The position numbers and the translations under genes are program-made. DNA of 64,000 bases, taken from contig CAYLYZ010000019.1 of NCBI GenBank assembly GCA_964387885.1, positions 1 through 64,000 of the forward strand. The letters are read 5' to 3'. This document shows positions 44,029-52,771 of this stretch, piece after piece. This stretch comes from JABGPL01 sp964387885. Lineage in GTDB: Bacteria > Electryoneota > AABM5-125-24 > Hatepunaeales > Hatepunaeaceae. Position 1 is the first letter of the stretch. The number at the start of each line of letters is the position of its first letter. The notes under the pieces are model-generated. The model ran no database searches. It saw nothing but the letters and a program-made list of their open reading frames with translations, and was not told the DNA's origin.

Positions 44029-46365
44029 TTAACGAATTAACATAACCTTCCTGATCTGCCTGAAATTCCCAGCATCCATTTTCACCAAATAAACACCCGA
44101 AGGATTACCCCCCGCATCCCACATAACCGAGTGGTTCCCCCCGGCAACCTTAGAATCGACGAGCGATTGAACCAACCTTCCACTAACGTCATACACCCCG
44201 ATCTTTACATTTGCATCTTCGGCAATCCCATACTCCAACCGCGTCGTCGAATTAAACGGATTCTGAAACGCTGGAGACAAATACGCCTTATCAGGCAATC
44301 CCGGCTTGATTATACAATCAATTACCGTCAGATTGTCTTTATGGTAAGTTAAATATCCTTTTGAGTCTGCACCGGACTGCGGAACAACTTCAAATTCGTT
44401 TTGCAGAACATTATCCCAATATCTTAAGGAAAACTGCTCATGCTTTACCAAACCGTCTTTCACATCTGTCGAAGAGTCATCCCCCCACACAGCGAGTCCA
44501 CATCGCCCATACTCGTCCACTAAGTCCACGCCAACAATGTTACCAGCCCTGTCAACAGCCTTTATCTCTCCACCAGCTTTTAAATCATGCCCAGTGAGAA
44601 TCAACAGGCTCATGTTCTGCCCCGTCGGTGCGGGTGCTGCATAATAGCTGGGAAGTTCATCCCGCCCACCAGCATTGAATAATCCATCGCGCTGCGGTGG
44701 GTAATTCAGGAACGCATCATCATCCATTTTTACCTGATATCCCTGACCCGATCTGAGCGGTTCCATGTTGGAGAAGTTAAAACTCGGGATGGCAAATTGA
44801 CCCTGATTATTCTTGATAATAATCATATCGTCCAGAATTGTCTCAATAGCATAAAAATTCGGAGCATCTAGATTAAGTTGATAGGTCGGGAAATATGCGA
44901 CGAGGTTCCAACCCGCCGAAACCGGGATATCGGTATCAGGAGGAATTGGTTCTCCTTCCCAAATTATTTCAATGTCTTCATCTACATTGACCTGGTACCC
45001 GTCGGTTAGCTCCCAGTAGGGGATGTTGTTGAAATTAAATGCAGGGGTGTAGAATTGCCCCATCTCATTTTTTACAACAACAACATGATGATTATCCCCG
45101 TCTATTCGCAGCTGCTCCATCAATCGCACAACATCAGGTCCATCATCTTCGACCCAGAACCTTCCCTGCGGCAGGATGTTTAAGGAAATCATGTTCCAAC
45201 CTTCCTGCAGGTTTATTGCCAGCCCCGGTGATCCTGTCCTGAAACTCCAGGTTTGGTTAGAATATGTACCATCGGTGTTAATGTCATCTGCGCGAACACG
45301 CCACCAATATGTATTTCCCTGTTCAAGATTCTCCAGATCAAGTCGTCTCTGTAAACCAACTTTGAAAATCTGCTTATTTTGGAAATCTTCGTTTTGTGCA
45401 AGTTCAACTTCGTAACTTAGAATATCCTCCTCATCATGCTCCCTTGAAGCCGCCCATCTCAGTGTGGTTTGCCTGTTCTGAACTACGGTATTGTCTTCAG
45501 GTTGCAGCAGGTCAAATTCATCCGGGGTTGCTGGCGGCCATTCATCATGTTCAGCATATATATCATCATCATGACACTCCGCACATTCGTGTTCTTCTGC
45601 TCTATCGCATTCGTCGGGAGCGTCCTGGTATTCATGGCAAGAGAAACATCCGTTATGACTATAATTGTTTACCCCGCCATTTGCACGGTGACACATCGAA
45701 CAATCGTCATTGCCTGCATTCTCATGCGCTCTCAGTTCATGCATACAGCTATTCCAGGGTATGCCATAATCGTATGCATGACATATCACACAGTTCAGAG
45801 TGTCTGATGTTCCGTGCAGTGACCGATTCTGATGACATCCCGGTCGATTGCAGGTCATGAAAGAATGTGATTCGCATTCAGTTACATCACGCTGTCCGAC
45901 CTGAAAATGTCCATAGGTATAAAGACCATACCAATTGCCCCGGTAATTGCGGTTACAATTAAAAAGGACTGTATATGTCCCCATCAACTCAAGATCATCC
46001 GGCAAAGTTAATGTAACCTCATCACGAGCAACGTTGACCGGAGCATTCTGGTTAAAACCATTATTGTTGCTCCGTATCCAGAAATTTTGATAGGGTTGAA
46101 CAAGGTAATACTCCTGTCTGGGTCCGGCAACCCAGAGCCAGACACCACGCAAAGTGCCCTCGTCACCTCCGTCAAGTGGAAGGCGGTTTCCATTTTGATC
46201 TGTTACATGAAACGTAACAACAACCTCTTCACCCGGTTCGTAATATCCCCTGTCATGGTTGGGGATGATTAGTTCACCATTAATGAATTGGGCATAAGCA
46301 TGATTTACCGACAAACATGTTATCAAAAAAATCGCAAAGAAAATAAAACTACTGAACTTATGCAT
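44029..46365 (-). CDS. Multiheme c-type cytochrome with T9SS tail
   Basis: Protein of 778 residues from the ATG at 46365 (AGGATC in front; a TTG six codons upstream is an alternative). Order: signal peptide ending AYA, an N-terminal beta-sandwich (about 28-160), and a heme region (about 168-266) with four CxxCH sites (CVICH, CSMCH, CFSCH, CAECH). One further CNRPGCH (Cx4CH) is a possible non-canonical fifth site, and extra His residues could serve as distal ligands. Then come a fibronectin-like domain (about 275-375), the duplicated GWN/GYQ module (about 382-560), a 'WGDDSSTDVKDGL' segment and a sorting domain (QNPFNSTTR, GVYLVKM, ending MLIR). It is probably a cell-surface electron-transfer protein matured in the periplasm by a cytochrome c system, then exported by T9SS; the export route is inferred from the tail. 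No redox partner gene is nearby. Confidence 0.82.
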   Translation of the reverse strand: MHKFSSFIFFAIFLITCLSVNHAYAQFINGELIIPNHDRGYYEPGEEVVVTFHVTDQNGNRLPLDGGDEGTLRGVWLWVAGPRQEYYLVQPYQNFWIRSNNNGFNQNAPVNVARDEVTLTLPDDLELMGTYTVLFNCNRNYRGNWYGLYTYGHFQVGQRDVTECESHSFMTCNRPGCHQNRSLHGTSDTLNCVICHAYDYGIPWNSCMHELRAHENAGNDDCSMCHRANGGVNNYSHNGCFSCHEYQDAPDECDRAEEHECAECHDDDIYAEHDEWPPATPDEFDLLQPEDNTVVQNRQTTLRWAASREHDEEDILSYEVELAQNEDFQNKQIFKVGLQRRLDLENLEQGNTYWWRVRADDINTDGTYSNQTWSFRTGSPGLAINLQEGWNMISLNILPQGRFWVEDDGPDVVRLMEQLRIDGDNHHVVVVKNEMGQFYTPAFNFNNIPYWELTDGYQVNVDEDIEIIWEGEPIPPDTDIPVSAGWNLVAYFPTYQLNLDAPNFYAIETILDDMIIIKNNQGQFAIPSFNFSNMEPLRSGQGYQVKMDDDAFLNYPPQRDGLFNAGGRDELPSYYAAPAPTGQNMSLLILTGHDLKAGGEIKAVDRAGNIVGVDLVDEYGRCGLAVWGDDSSTDVKDGLVKHEQFSLRYWDNVLQNEFEVVPQSGADSKGYLTYHKDNLTVIDCIIKPGLPDKAYLSPAFQNPFNSTTRLEYGIAEDANVKIGVYDVSGRLVQSLVDSKVAGGNHSVMWDAGGNPSGVYLVKMDAGNFRQIRKVMLIR

Positions 46366-46397
46366 GATCCTGGTTATCCTCAAAGTTTTTTCAAAAT

Positions 46398-47693
46398 CTA
46401 CTTTACGAGTACCAACTGTTTATGAAACTCTTTACCACGAGAATTAATTCGCAGCATATATTGCCCAACAGGCAGCCCAATCAAATGTGGATCGAGTCTG
46501 ATCGGTTTGTTAGGCGCAAAATCTCTGTTGAAGAGCTTTCTGCCTGTCATATCGTAAACTGCAACCGAGGAGGTTCCATCAAGAGTACCGAGATAGTTAA
46601 TCTTGATCGGACCGGTCGTTGGATTAGGTGACACTGTCCAAAGGTTTAAAGGATTCTCCACTTCCCTTTTCGGCTGTACGCTGTTTACCGGTCGGGACGC
46701 AAAGCCAAATCCTCTTCCAGCAGCAGAAGCATACCAGATATAAACATCCTCTCCATCAAAATCTACACCAGCCGAGTAAACTCCGTATCCCTCCCAATTT
46801 TCAGTAGGACGAAGAGTACGCATGTCATTTCTATCTTCCGCATAATTCCAGGTCTCACCCCAGTCATCAGATGTTACATGGCCGGTAGCAATCTCACCTC
46901 GTCTGTTTCCGACGGTATCAGCAGCACTGTAAAAGATATGGAGTTGATCTTCATAAAACGCAACCGAAGGACCTGCAATCACTTCATCAAAATCATTCTC
47001 CCCACCCTGGTGGAACACGACACCGTGATCTGTCCAGTTGATACCATCAGGGGAGGTCTCGAGGGTAAATCCCCCCATCTGCTTGAACATCCTGTATTCT
47101 TCACCATCATAAATAACTGCAATACAACCGCTATGGGAAGTTACGGGATTATTCTCGTATGGTTCCCAGTCAAAGCCATTTGGTGAAGTTGCGTATGATA
47201 TGCCATTGTAATCCGGACCACGATCAATATACCACATGTGAAAAGTCTCGCCGTCAAATAGTACTTCAGGTCCCATGTAAGCTCTGCCGCTATCAGCAAC
47301 CATTACGGGATTATTTCGGTGTCGTACCCACCGAATACCATCCCGGGACTGTGCAAGACCGATTTTCCCGCGACTTACATACCACATATAGTAGGCCATT
47401 GGCAGATGCCTTACAAGGAAGCAGGTCACTCCCGATTCATCCCACTCCCCTTCGGCACCATCGGTGAAAACCGGATTCCCCTCATATTTCACCCATCCAT
47501 CATCATCAACATCATCGATTGCTTCCTGAGTAGGTACAAATTCAACATTATCATCGCAATCTGCCTTCCCACCCGGACATGCAAAGATGGTGGTTGCAGA
47601 AATCAATACGCAAAACACAATTAGTGCAAAGTATGAATATCTCAAAATCCAATAGGCTCCTGATTTCTGAAAACACTTCAAATTCAACATCAT
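46398..47693 (-). CDS. T9SS secreted five-bladed beta-propeller (GH43/GH130-like), paralogue 1
   Basis: Protein of 431 residues. The start is placed at the ATG-ATG pair (47693/47690) after AAGGGA; a TTG at 47702 is possible. A signal peptide precedes FACPGGKADC. The body has repeated blades of the type 'GDWVKYEGNPVF', 'MWYVSRGKIGLAQSRDGI.W', 'GPEVLFDGE.FHMWYIDRG', 'ISYATS.(D/N)G..W', as in the glycoside hydrolase 32/43/62/68/130 propeller superfamily. Glu in GPEV and Asp in WDESG/FDEV are candidate acids. The sorting tail is the variant SPNPTTGP form, ending LVLVK. A second copy lies directly upstream on the same strand. It is predicted to act on extracellular glycans; the substrate is unknown. 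Confidence 0.78.
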   Translation of the reverse strand: MMLNLKCFQKSGAYWILRYSYFALIVFCVLISATTIFACPGGKADCDDNVEFVPTQEAIDDVDDDGWVKYEGNPVFTDGAEGEWDESGVTCFLVRHLPMAYYMWYVSRGKIGLAQSRDGIRWVRHRNNPVMVADSGRAYMGPEVLFDGETFHMWYIDRGPDYNGISYATSPNGFDWEPYENNPVTSHSGCIAVIYDGEEYRMFKQMGGFTLETSPDGINWTDHGVVFHQGGENDFDEVIAGPSVAFYEDQLHIFYSAADTVGNRRGEIATGHVTSDDWGETWNYAEDRNDMRTLRPTENWEGYGVYSAGVDFDGEDVYIWYASAAGRGFGFASRPVNSVQPKREVENPLNLWTVSPNPTTGPIKINYLGTLDGTSSVAVYDMTGRKLFNRDFAPNKPIRLDPHLIGLPVGQYMLRINSRGKEFHKQLVLVK

Positions 47694-47710
47694 TAAATTC
47701 AATTCCCTTT

Positions 47711-47800
47711 GTAGGGGCGAATAATCATTCGCCCTATTCCCCAGGTAAGGGAGATTGATTACTCACTCTTTTTCAGGTCTAAGAGCAAATAATCATTTGC
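47711..47800. repeat. Pair of hairpins of the GTAGGGGCGAATAATC type
   Basis: GGGCGAAT-AATC-ATTCGCCC (47715-47734) and GCAAAT-AATC-ATTTGC (47785-47800), two diverged copies of the same palindrome with identical loops, in the short spacer between the tandem propeller genes. Palindromes of this form are widespread intergenic repeats in several phyla. Confidence 0.6.
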
Positions 47801-47820
47801 CCCCACTCAACTGGATATAA

Positions 47821-49122
47821 CTATTTCACCAAAACCATCCGCTTATGTATCTCATTACCACGAGCATTAATACTCAACACGTATTGCCCAATCGGCAGAT
47901 TCATCTCAACCGGATTAATCCGAATCGCTTCATTAGCCTGATATTGCCTGTCCAATAACTGCCTGCCGTTCATATCAAACATGGCAATTGTCACCGGAGC
48001 ATCCATCGTGCCGAGATAGTTGAGTTTAACAGGTCCCGTAGTTGGATTCGGCGAGACAGACCACAGGTTGATGGGGTTGTTAACTTCGCTTTTTTGTTTA
48101 ACGCTGTTCACCGGACGTGAAGCATATCCAAATCCTTGCGCAGCGTACCAGACATAGATGTTTTCACCGTCAAAATCTATCCCGGAGGAGTATATGCAGT
48201 TTCTCTCCCATCCACCTTCCGGACGAAGCTCCCTGTGTTCAGTTCTCACTCGCTCATTTGTGTTAAACGTAGTACCCCAGTCATCTGAAGCAACATGACC
48301 AATCGCTATCTGACCACGTCTGTTTCCCATAGTATCAGCTCCAGTATACCATAGATGCAGTTGATCCTCGTAATAAGCGACCGAGGGTGCTGCGGTAATC
48401 TCATCCCAGCTCCCTGGAGGCCCGGTTATGAAGGGATAACTTCTTTCATTCCATTGATCACCATCTACTGAAGTCAGCAATTGGAAAGCACTTCGTTGCT
48501 GCCGCTGCACTCTCGTAGTGTGTTGCAGGAACATGCGATACTGTTCAATGTTTGGATCCCAAATTACCGCCACGCATCCACCATGATCAACAACAGGATT
48601 GTGTTCTGACTGAAACCATTCGATTCCATCCTCAGATGTTGCATGTGAAATCCCGTCCATAGCACCTTCCATCCCCCGACTCACATACCACATGTGGTAC
48701 TGTTCTCCATCATGCAAAACTTCCGGACCCCAGACTGTGACTGAACTGTCAGGCATCATTACCGGGTTGTCTGGATGTCTCTCCCAGTTGATTCCATCCT
48801 CTGAAGTTGCCAATCCAAAACCCTTGTGTGCCCCCGGAGCTGCGGCAGTATACCACATCATATACCCCCAGGGAAAGTGTCGCACGCAGAAACAGGTTAC
48901 TCCCGCTTCATCCCAATCTGCACTATCACCTTTAGTGAAAACAGGATTATGTTCATATTTTACCCAGTCACCATCGTTTATTGACGATTCTCCACCCTTA
49001 AAAGGAGTAAAAGTGTCTTCATCCCCACATCCGGGTTTACCTTGCGGACAAGCAACAAGATTTGAGATTTCCGGGCTGATAAGCAGCATTGAAAATAATA
49101 AAACTACCAGTAGCAACTTCAT
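47821..49122 (-). CDS. T9SS secreted five-bladed beta-propeller (GH43/GH130-like), paralogue 2
   Basis: Protein of 433 residues starting at the ATG 49122 (AAGGA upstream; the frame to 49152 is discarded). Signal peptide, then VACPQGKPGC. Propeller blades match the downstream paralogue throughout (WVKYEHNPVF, GPEVLHDGEQYHMWYVSRG, SWDEITAAPSVAYYEDQLHLWY, GNRRGQIAIGHV, DFDGENIYVWYA). The tail is the same variant (SPNPTTGP, ending MVLVK). The conserved disulfide-like Cys pair near the N-terminus and 'VTCF.VRH' suggest an extracellular, stabilised fold. Likely glycan binding or hydrolysis. The two genes are a tandem duplication. Confidence 0.78.
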   Translation of the reverse strand: MKLLLVVLLFSMLLISPEISNLVACPQGKPGCGDEDTFTPFKGGESSINDGDWVKYEHNPVFTKGDSADWDEAGVTCFCVRHFPWGYMMWYTAAAPGAHKGFGLATSEDGINWERHPDNPVMMPDSSVTVWGPEVLHDGEQYHMWYVSRGMEGAMDGISHATSEDGIEWFQSEHNPVVDHGGCVAVIWDPNIEQYRMFLQHTTRVQRQQRSAFQLLTSVDGDQWNERSYPFITGPPGSWDEITAAPSVAYYEDQLHLWYTGADTMGNRRGQIAIGHVASDDWGTTFNTNERVRTEHRELRPEGGWERNCIYSSGIDFDGENIYVWYAAQGFGYASRPVNSVKQKSEVNNPINLWSVSPNPTTGPVKLNYLGTMDAPVTIAMFDMNGRQLLDRQYQANEAIRINPVEMNLPIGQYVLSINARGNEIHKRMVLVK

Positions 49123-49396
49123 AACTAAATCCTTAGGAAAAATCGAGAGCACTGTATTTAGAAGTCCAAACTTACCTAACTTGAAGATAGCAATAATAGT
49201 GGATATTTTAAAGTAATTAACTGGGAAATTGGAATTAAATAAAATATCAATTTCGAGATTTCACTGATTTTCACTACAATTACATATCAAATATGAAAAT
49301 TGTATCGTTTTTTTACCTCTTCAATCGTACATTTAGTAAAACAGTCAGTTCAATGATCGGGAAGCCGGGATATTTTCAAACCTTCGGAGGAGAATT

Positions 49397-50266
49397 ATGA
49401 AACGTTTGGTTTTAATAACTTTACTTTCAGGCTTGTTTGCGAATCTCTACGCTGAACCCTGGGATTTCTCTTTAGATGCCAGTCTAATGGGCACTCAGAG
49501 TGCCTACAGCGATAACTGGGCAGGCAGTGAAACCGGATCATTAATCTGGACTTTCGGCATTAACAGTATTGCCCAGAAAGTTTTCACTCCCAAAATCCAT
49601 AATAAAAACACTCTCAAACTCAGTTATGGCCAGACTCACAATCAGGATAAAGAGACCGAAAAATGGCAGTCACCATCAAAATCAACCGACCTTGTAGATT
49701 TTGAAACACTGTTTACATTTACCCTTGGAGGGTGGGTAGATCCCTTTGCCTCAGCAAGACTCGAATCCCAGTTTTATGACGGTGGCGATGAAATGAACGA
49801 GAGTATTATGTTTAATCCGCTGAAATTCTCTGAAGCAGGCGGTATTGCTAAAACTCTCCTCGCAGAAGAAAAGAGAGACTGGTCGGTACGACTCGGTGCC
49901 GGTTTCAGGCAATTAACTGTTCGTTCAGCACCTGTCAATGGTGAAGAGACCTCTGAAACTCACGTCGATGGTGGACTGGAATTCGTCTCCGATTATAGAT
50001 CACCGTTTTTTGACGAAGCAATAACACTCTCCAGCAAACTGAATGTCTACCAGGCACTTTACTACTCAAAAGCCGATGACCTTGAAGGTCTGCCAAATGA
50101 GGATTACTGGAAATCAGTTGACATCAACTGGGAGAACATATTTACGGCTAACATCACCAAGTATCTGATGGTAAATCTCTATCTGCAATTACTCTATGAC
50201 AAGGAAGTTGATCTTGGTGGAAGGTTGAAGCAGACATTATCACTTGGATTGACGTATAAGCTTTGA
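49397..50266 (+). CDS. DUF3078-like outer-membrane protein
   Basis: Protein of 289 residues with a strong GGAGGA ribosome binding site. A Sec signal peptide (to about residue 19) is followed by a beta-rich sequence. The features 'Q.AYSDNWAG.E.GSL.W...', 'KN.LKLSYGQT', 'FVSDYRSPF' and a terminal 'LGLTYKL' strand ending in Leu fit the DUF3078 family of Bacteroidota-like outer-membrane proteins (beta-barrel with a C-terminal aromatic or hydrophobic strand). Function is unknown. It is divergently placed from the propeller genes. Confidence 0.75.
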   Translation: MKRLVLITLLSGLFANLYAEPWDFSLDASLMGTQSAYSDNWAGSETGSLIWTFGINSIAQKVFTPKIHNKNTLKLSYGQTHNQDKETEKWQSPSKSTDLVDFETLFTFTLGGWVDPFASARLESQFYDGGDEMNESIMFNPLKFSEAGGIAKTLLAEEKRDWSVRLGAGFRQLTVRSAPVNGEETSETHVDGGLEFVSDYRSPFFDEAITLSSKLNVYQALYYSKADDLEGLPNEDYWKSVDINWENIFTANITKYLMVNLYLQLLYDKEVDLGGRLKQTLSLGLTYKL

Positions 50267-50391
50267 TAAACATCTGCATTCATTTTAACTACAACTATTG
50301 CGTTAGTGATCTCGTTCAATAAAGGTCTTGGTAAAATCAGGTAAGATTCTTTTTTATCGGGAAAATTCACACAAAGGAGTAAAAACTGATA

Positions 50392-50676
50392 ATGTTCGAT
50401 TCTATTTTCATTTTCAAAATAATTGGAAGTTTAATCCCGTTGTATATGCTGCTAACTGCGCATTATCCACTAAATTTGGAAACTGCTCTGGGTGGTTTAA
50501 TGACAAGAGGTTCACTGCCAGAGACTGCAGGCGTATGGATCAGAATAGCCGGAGGATGTTTTCTTGTGGATATCTGGATTTATGAATACTCGACAATGTT
50601 GGCTGGAATTATTGGTGCAGCGGGAATAATCGCTATTGTGATCTCTTTTTTTGGGGATTTCAGCAGAGTTCGTTAG
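50392..50676 (+). CDS. Small membrane protein, unknown
   Basis: 94 residues with about three hydrophobic segments (about 5-22, 46-62, 67-86). AAGGAG lies 12 bases before the ATG, which is a long spacing. A competing open frame starting at 50328 has no ribosome binding site and an unlikely composition. No family is recognised. The 3' end meets the TPR gene from the other strand, 18 bases apart. Confidence 0.55.
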   Translation: MFDSIFIFKIIGSLIPLYMLLTAHYPLNLETALGGLMTRGSLPETAGVWIRIAGGCFLVDIWIYEYSTMLAGIIGAAGIIAIVISFFGDFSRVR

Positions 50677-50694
50677 ATGTATTTATAATGCAAG

Positions 50695-52149
50695 TTATCT
50701 CTCCGAAAATTTCGGGTAATGTTCTTTCATGCAACCCGGGCAAATCCCATGGCTGAATGTAGCTTCGGAGTGTTTTGAAATATATTTCTCGAGCTGATTC
50801 CAGAAACCCTTGTCATCTCTGATCTTCATACAATGAGCACAAATAGGGACTAAACCCGATAATACCTTCACACTTTCGAGAGCATCCTTTAACTTTTTAT
50901 TTGCTTCGTCCAACTCTACATTCTTCAACCTGTAAACATCAGATTCTCTTTCTTTCCGTGCTGTATCATATTTAGTTTTGAGCTGATCAATTCGTCTCGT
51001 GCTTTCATCATTAATCACTTTGTCCTTCAGGACGATAAATTCACATATTTGATCGTATGCCAATTTATAATCCTCAGTGAATTCACCTACTTTAGCCCGG
51101 AGGAAATAGTTATTTTTCTCCAAATTTAAATCGCCAATTTCTTTGGCTTTCACGAGCCCGATATCTAAGTATTTCAGTGCTTCGTCAAATCTTCCTAACC
51201 TTGTTAAAACGTCACCCAAATTGTTAGCACCTGAAGCGGTCTCACGGATCAAGTTAAGCTCTTCAGCTTTCGAGTAAGTTTCAAGGAAAAAATTCAGAGC
51301 TTTGTCAATTTCACCCATTTCCTTGTTTATATCACCCAGGTTATTAAGGCAAATGCATATCTGATGGTGGCTATTAATTTTCTCTGCAATTCTCAGTGCT
51401 GTTTGAGCATGATTTAAGGCTTTTTCCAAATCCCTCTGCCTTGAATATACCTGAGAAATATTTGTGTTTACCCTGACAATACCCTGTTGATTGCCTGTTT
51501 CCTGATATAAGATTAATGCCGATTTGAAGTGTTTCAAGGCATCTTCGTTACGGTTTATGTTGAAATAAATCGTTGCAGAATTGTTGTGTACATTACCCAG
51601 GGTAGTTTTATTACTGAAATGCTCTCCAATTTCGAGGCATTTCAAGTTATATTCAAGTGACTTGTCATATTCACTGATAAACAGGTAGGCCATTCCATAA
51701 GCTGCGTAAATAGCAGCCTGCATCTTGATGTCATCAAGCGCATCTAACATATTCTGCGCTTCATCAAGGCTCTTAATCGCTTCTGTGTGATTTCCCTCCA
51801 TTATGTAGGAGGATCCAATCATGATGGTAGCTTGAATCTTGTTTGATTGATCACCGATCTCTTCGGTATAAGTCACCGTTTGGTTCAGGTATTTTCGGGC
51901 GTCTTTGGAATTGAAGAGCTTCTTAAGGTTAATATCAGCAAGTAGCAATGTAGACTTAATCATCCCTGGAATATCAGAATTCTTCTTTGAAAGTTCCAGA
52001 GCATCCTGCCCATACCTAATCGCCTTTTCATGATTGTCGAACAGATTTTCAACACCTGCCCGGATCAGGCTAATGACAGAATTCTCTTTCCCAGATTCCG
52101 CAGGTATTGAATTATTTTCTTGAGATTTCACAGATTTCACAGATTTCAC
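50695..52149 (-). CDS. TPR protein with C-terminal four-cysteine signalling motif
   Basis: Protein of 484 residues. About eight tetratricopeptide repeats span residues 30-350 (A.YGQDALELS, A.K.L.QT..Y..E.GD patterns), then comes a coiled-coil stretch (about 375-430). The final 45 residues are 'PICAHCMKIRDDKGFWNQ', 'LEKYISKHSEATFSHGIC' and PGCMKEHYP. That last segment is commonly found at the C-terminus of PAS-containing sensor proteins; its Cys-x-x-Cys pairs could bind metal or act as a redox switch. Here it is attached to TPRs with no kinase or output domain. The start is uncertain: GTG at 52149 lies in a triple 9-bp repeat without a ribosome binding site, and the next Met is near residue 63. 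Probably a cytoplasmic scaffold. Confidence 0.75.
   Translation of the reverse strand: MKSVKSVKSQENNSIPAESGKENSVISLIRAGVENLFDNHEKAIRYGQDALELSKKNSDIPGMIKSTLLLADINLKKLFNSKDARKYLNQTVTYTEEIGDQSNKIQATIMIGSSYIMEGNHTEAIKSLDEAQNMLDALDDIKMQAAIYAAYGMAYLFISEYDKSLEYNLKCLEIGEHFSNKTTLGNVHNNSATIYFNINRNEDALKHFKSALILYQETGNQQGIVRVNTNISQVYSRQRDLEKALNHAQTALRIAEKINSHHQICICLNNLGDINKEMGEIDKALNFFLETYSKAEELNLIRETASGANNLGDVLTRLGRFDEALKYLDIGLVKAKEIGDLNLEKNNYFLRAKVGEFTEDYKLAYDQICEFIVLKDKVINDESTRRIDQLKTKYDTARKERESDVYRLKNVELDEANKKLKDALESVKVLSGLVPICAHCMKIRDDKGFWNQLEKYISKHSEATFSHGICPGCMKEHYPKFSER
52123..52149. repeat. Three tandem 9-bp units at the TPR gene start
   Basis: AGATTTCAC repeated three times. On the coding (minus) strand each unit is GTGAAATCT, encoding Val-Lys-Ser, and each offers a potential GTG start. 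Slippage would change the N-terminus in frame. Confidence 0.7.
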
Positions 52150-52381
52150 TATCTCAACCGTCCAGATTTATTGTTGGATTGGTCACTTTTTAGTAACTAA
52201 GTAAAGTAAGTTAAGAGGTTACTACTGTTGAAGAAATAACCTCATGCAGGATAACTTACGTTCATAATATATAAACAGAACAAAGCAAAATAAACTCATT
52301 AACAGAAATGAATATTTATATTTGACTTTATTACATAAGATTGATACTTTTAAGTAGGAAATTAATAGCGAGGAAAGATAT

Positions 52382-52717
52382 ATGGCATTCGACGAAGGCC
52401 TGACAATCAGAATCGAAGAAGTTCTTAACGGTTTTGGTTCACTCAATATAGAATCAAAGAAAATGTTTGGCGGCATAGGATACCTATTAAATGGCAACAT
52501 GGCATGCGGAATTCATAAAGACTTCTTGATCGTTCGAGTAGGTCCGGATGTTTATAAAGAATCTCTTAAGCTGAAGCACACCTCTGAGTTCGATCTCACC
52601 GGAAGACCTATGACCGGGTGGATTACTGTTAATTCAAATGGCTATGAATCGGATGAGGATCTACAAAATTGGGTAACGAAGGGCATTAAATTTGCGTCAA
52701 CGTTACCAGTAAAGTAA
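52382..52717 (+). CDS. TfoX N-terminal-domain protein
   Basis: Protein of 111 residues with AGGAAAG upstream. The sequence 'KKMFGGIGYLLNGNMACGIHKDFLIVRVGPD' and the 'RPMTGW(I)TV' segment are diagnostic of the TfoX/Sxy N-terminal domain. The C-terminal domain of full-length TfoX is missing, as in many stand-alone family members. In Gammaproteobacteria TfoX controls competence, but stand-alone N-domain proteins elsewhere have no proven role, so no competence function is assumed. Confidence 0.85.
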   Translation: MAFDEGLTIRIEEVLNGFGSLNIESKKMFGGIGYLLNGNMACGIHKDFLIVRVGPDVYKESLKLKHTSEFDLTGRPMTGWITVNSNGYESDEDLQNWVTKGIKFASTLPVK

Positions 52718-52771
52718 TTTTTCGCGAATCAATGGAATCAACACTTTTACTAACAGATACGGAGTCACAGA

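Noticed and set aside
45039..45860. Plus-strand frames rich in His and Cys opposite the cytochrome gene
   Set aside because: They are mirror frames of the CxxCH-coding region; the minus-strand frame has the signal peptide, motifs and T9SS tail.
46398..49122. Heme-binding sites in the two propeller proteins (CPGGKADC, CPQGKPGC)
   Set aside because: The Cys pairs lack the following His of CxxCH and sit right after the signal peptide, more like a disulfide.
52215..52243. GAGGTTA...TAACCTC dyad upstream of the TfoX gene as an operator or riboswitch
   Set aside because: Seven-base arms with a 15-base loop and no further structure or known motif; too weak to call.
52222..52500. Minus-strand open frame of 92 codons
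   Set aside because: It is antisense to the TfoX-domain gene, has no ribosome binding site, and reads as a shadow frame.
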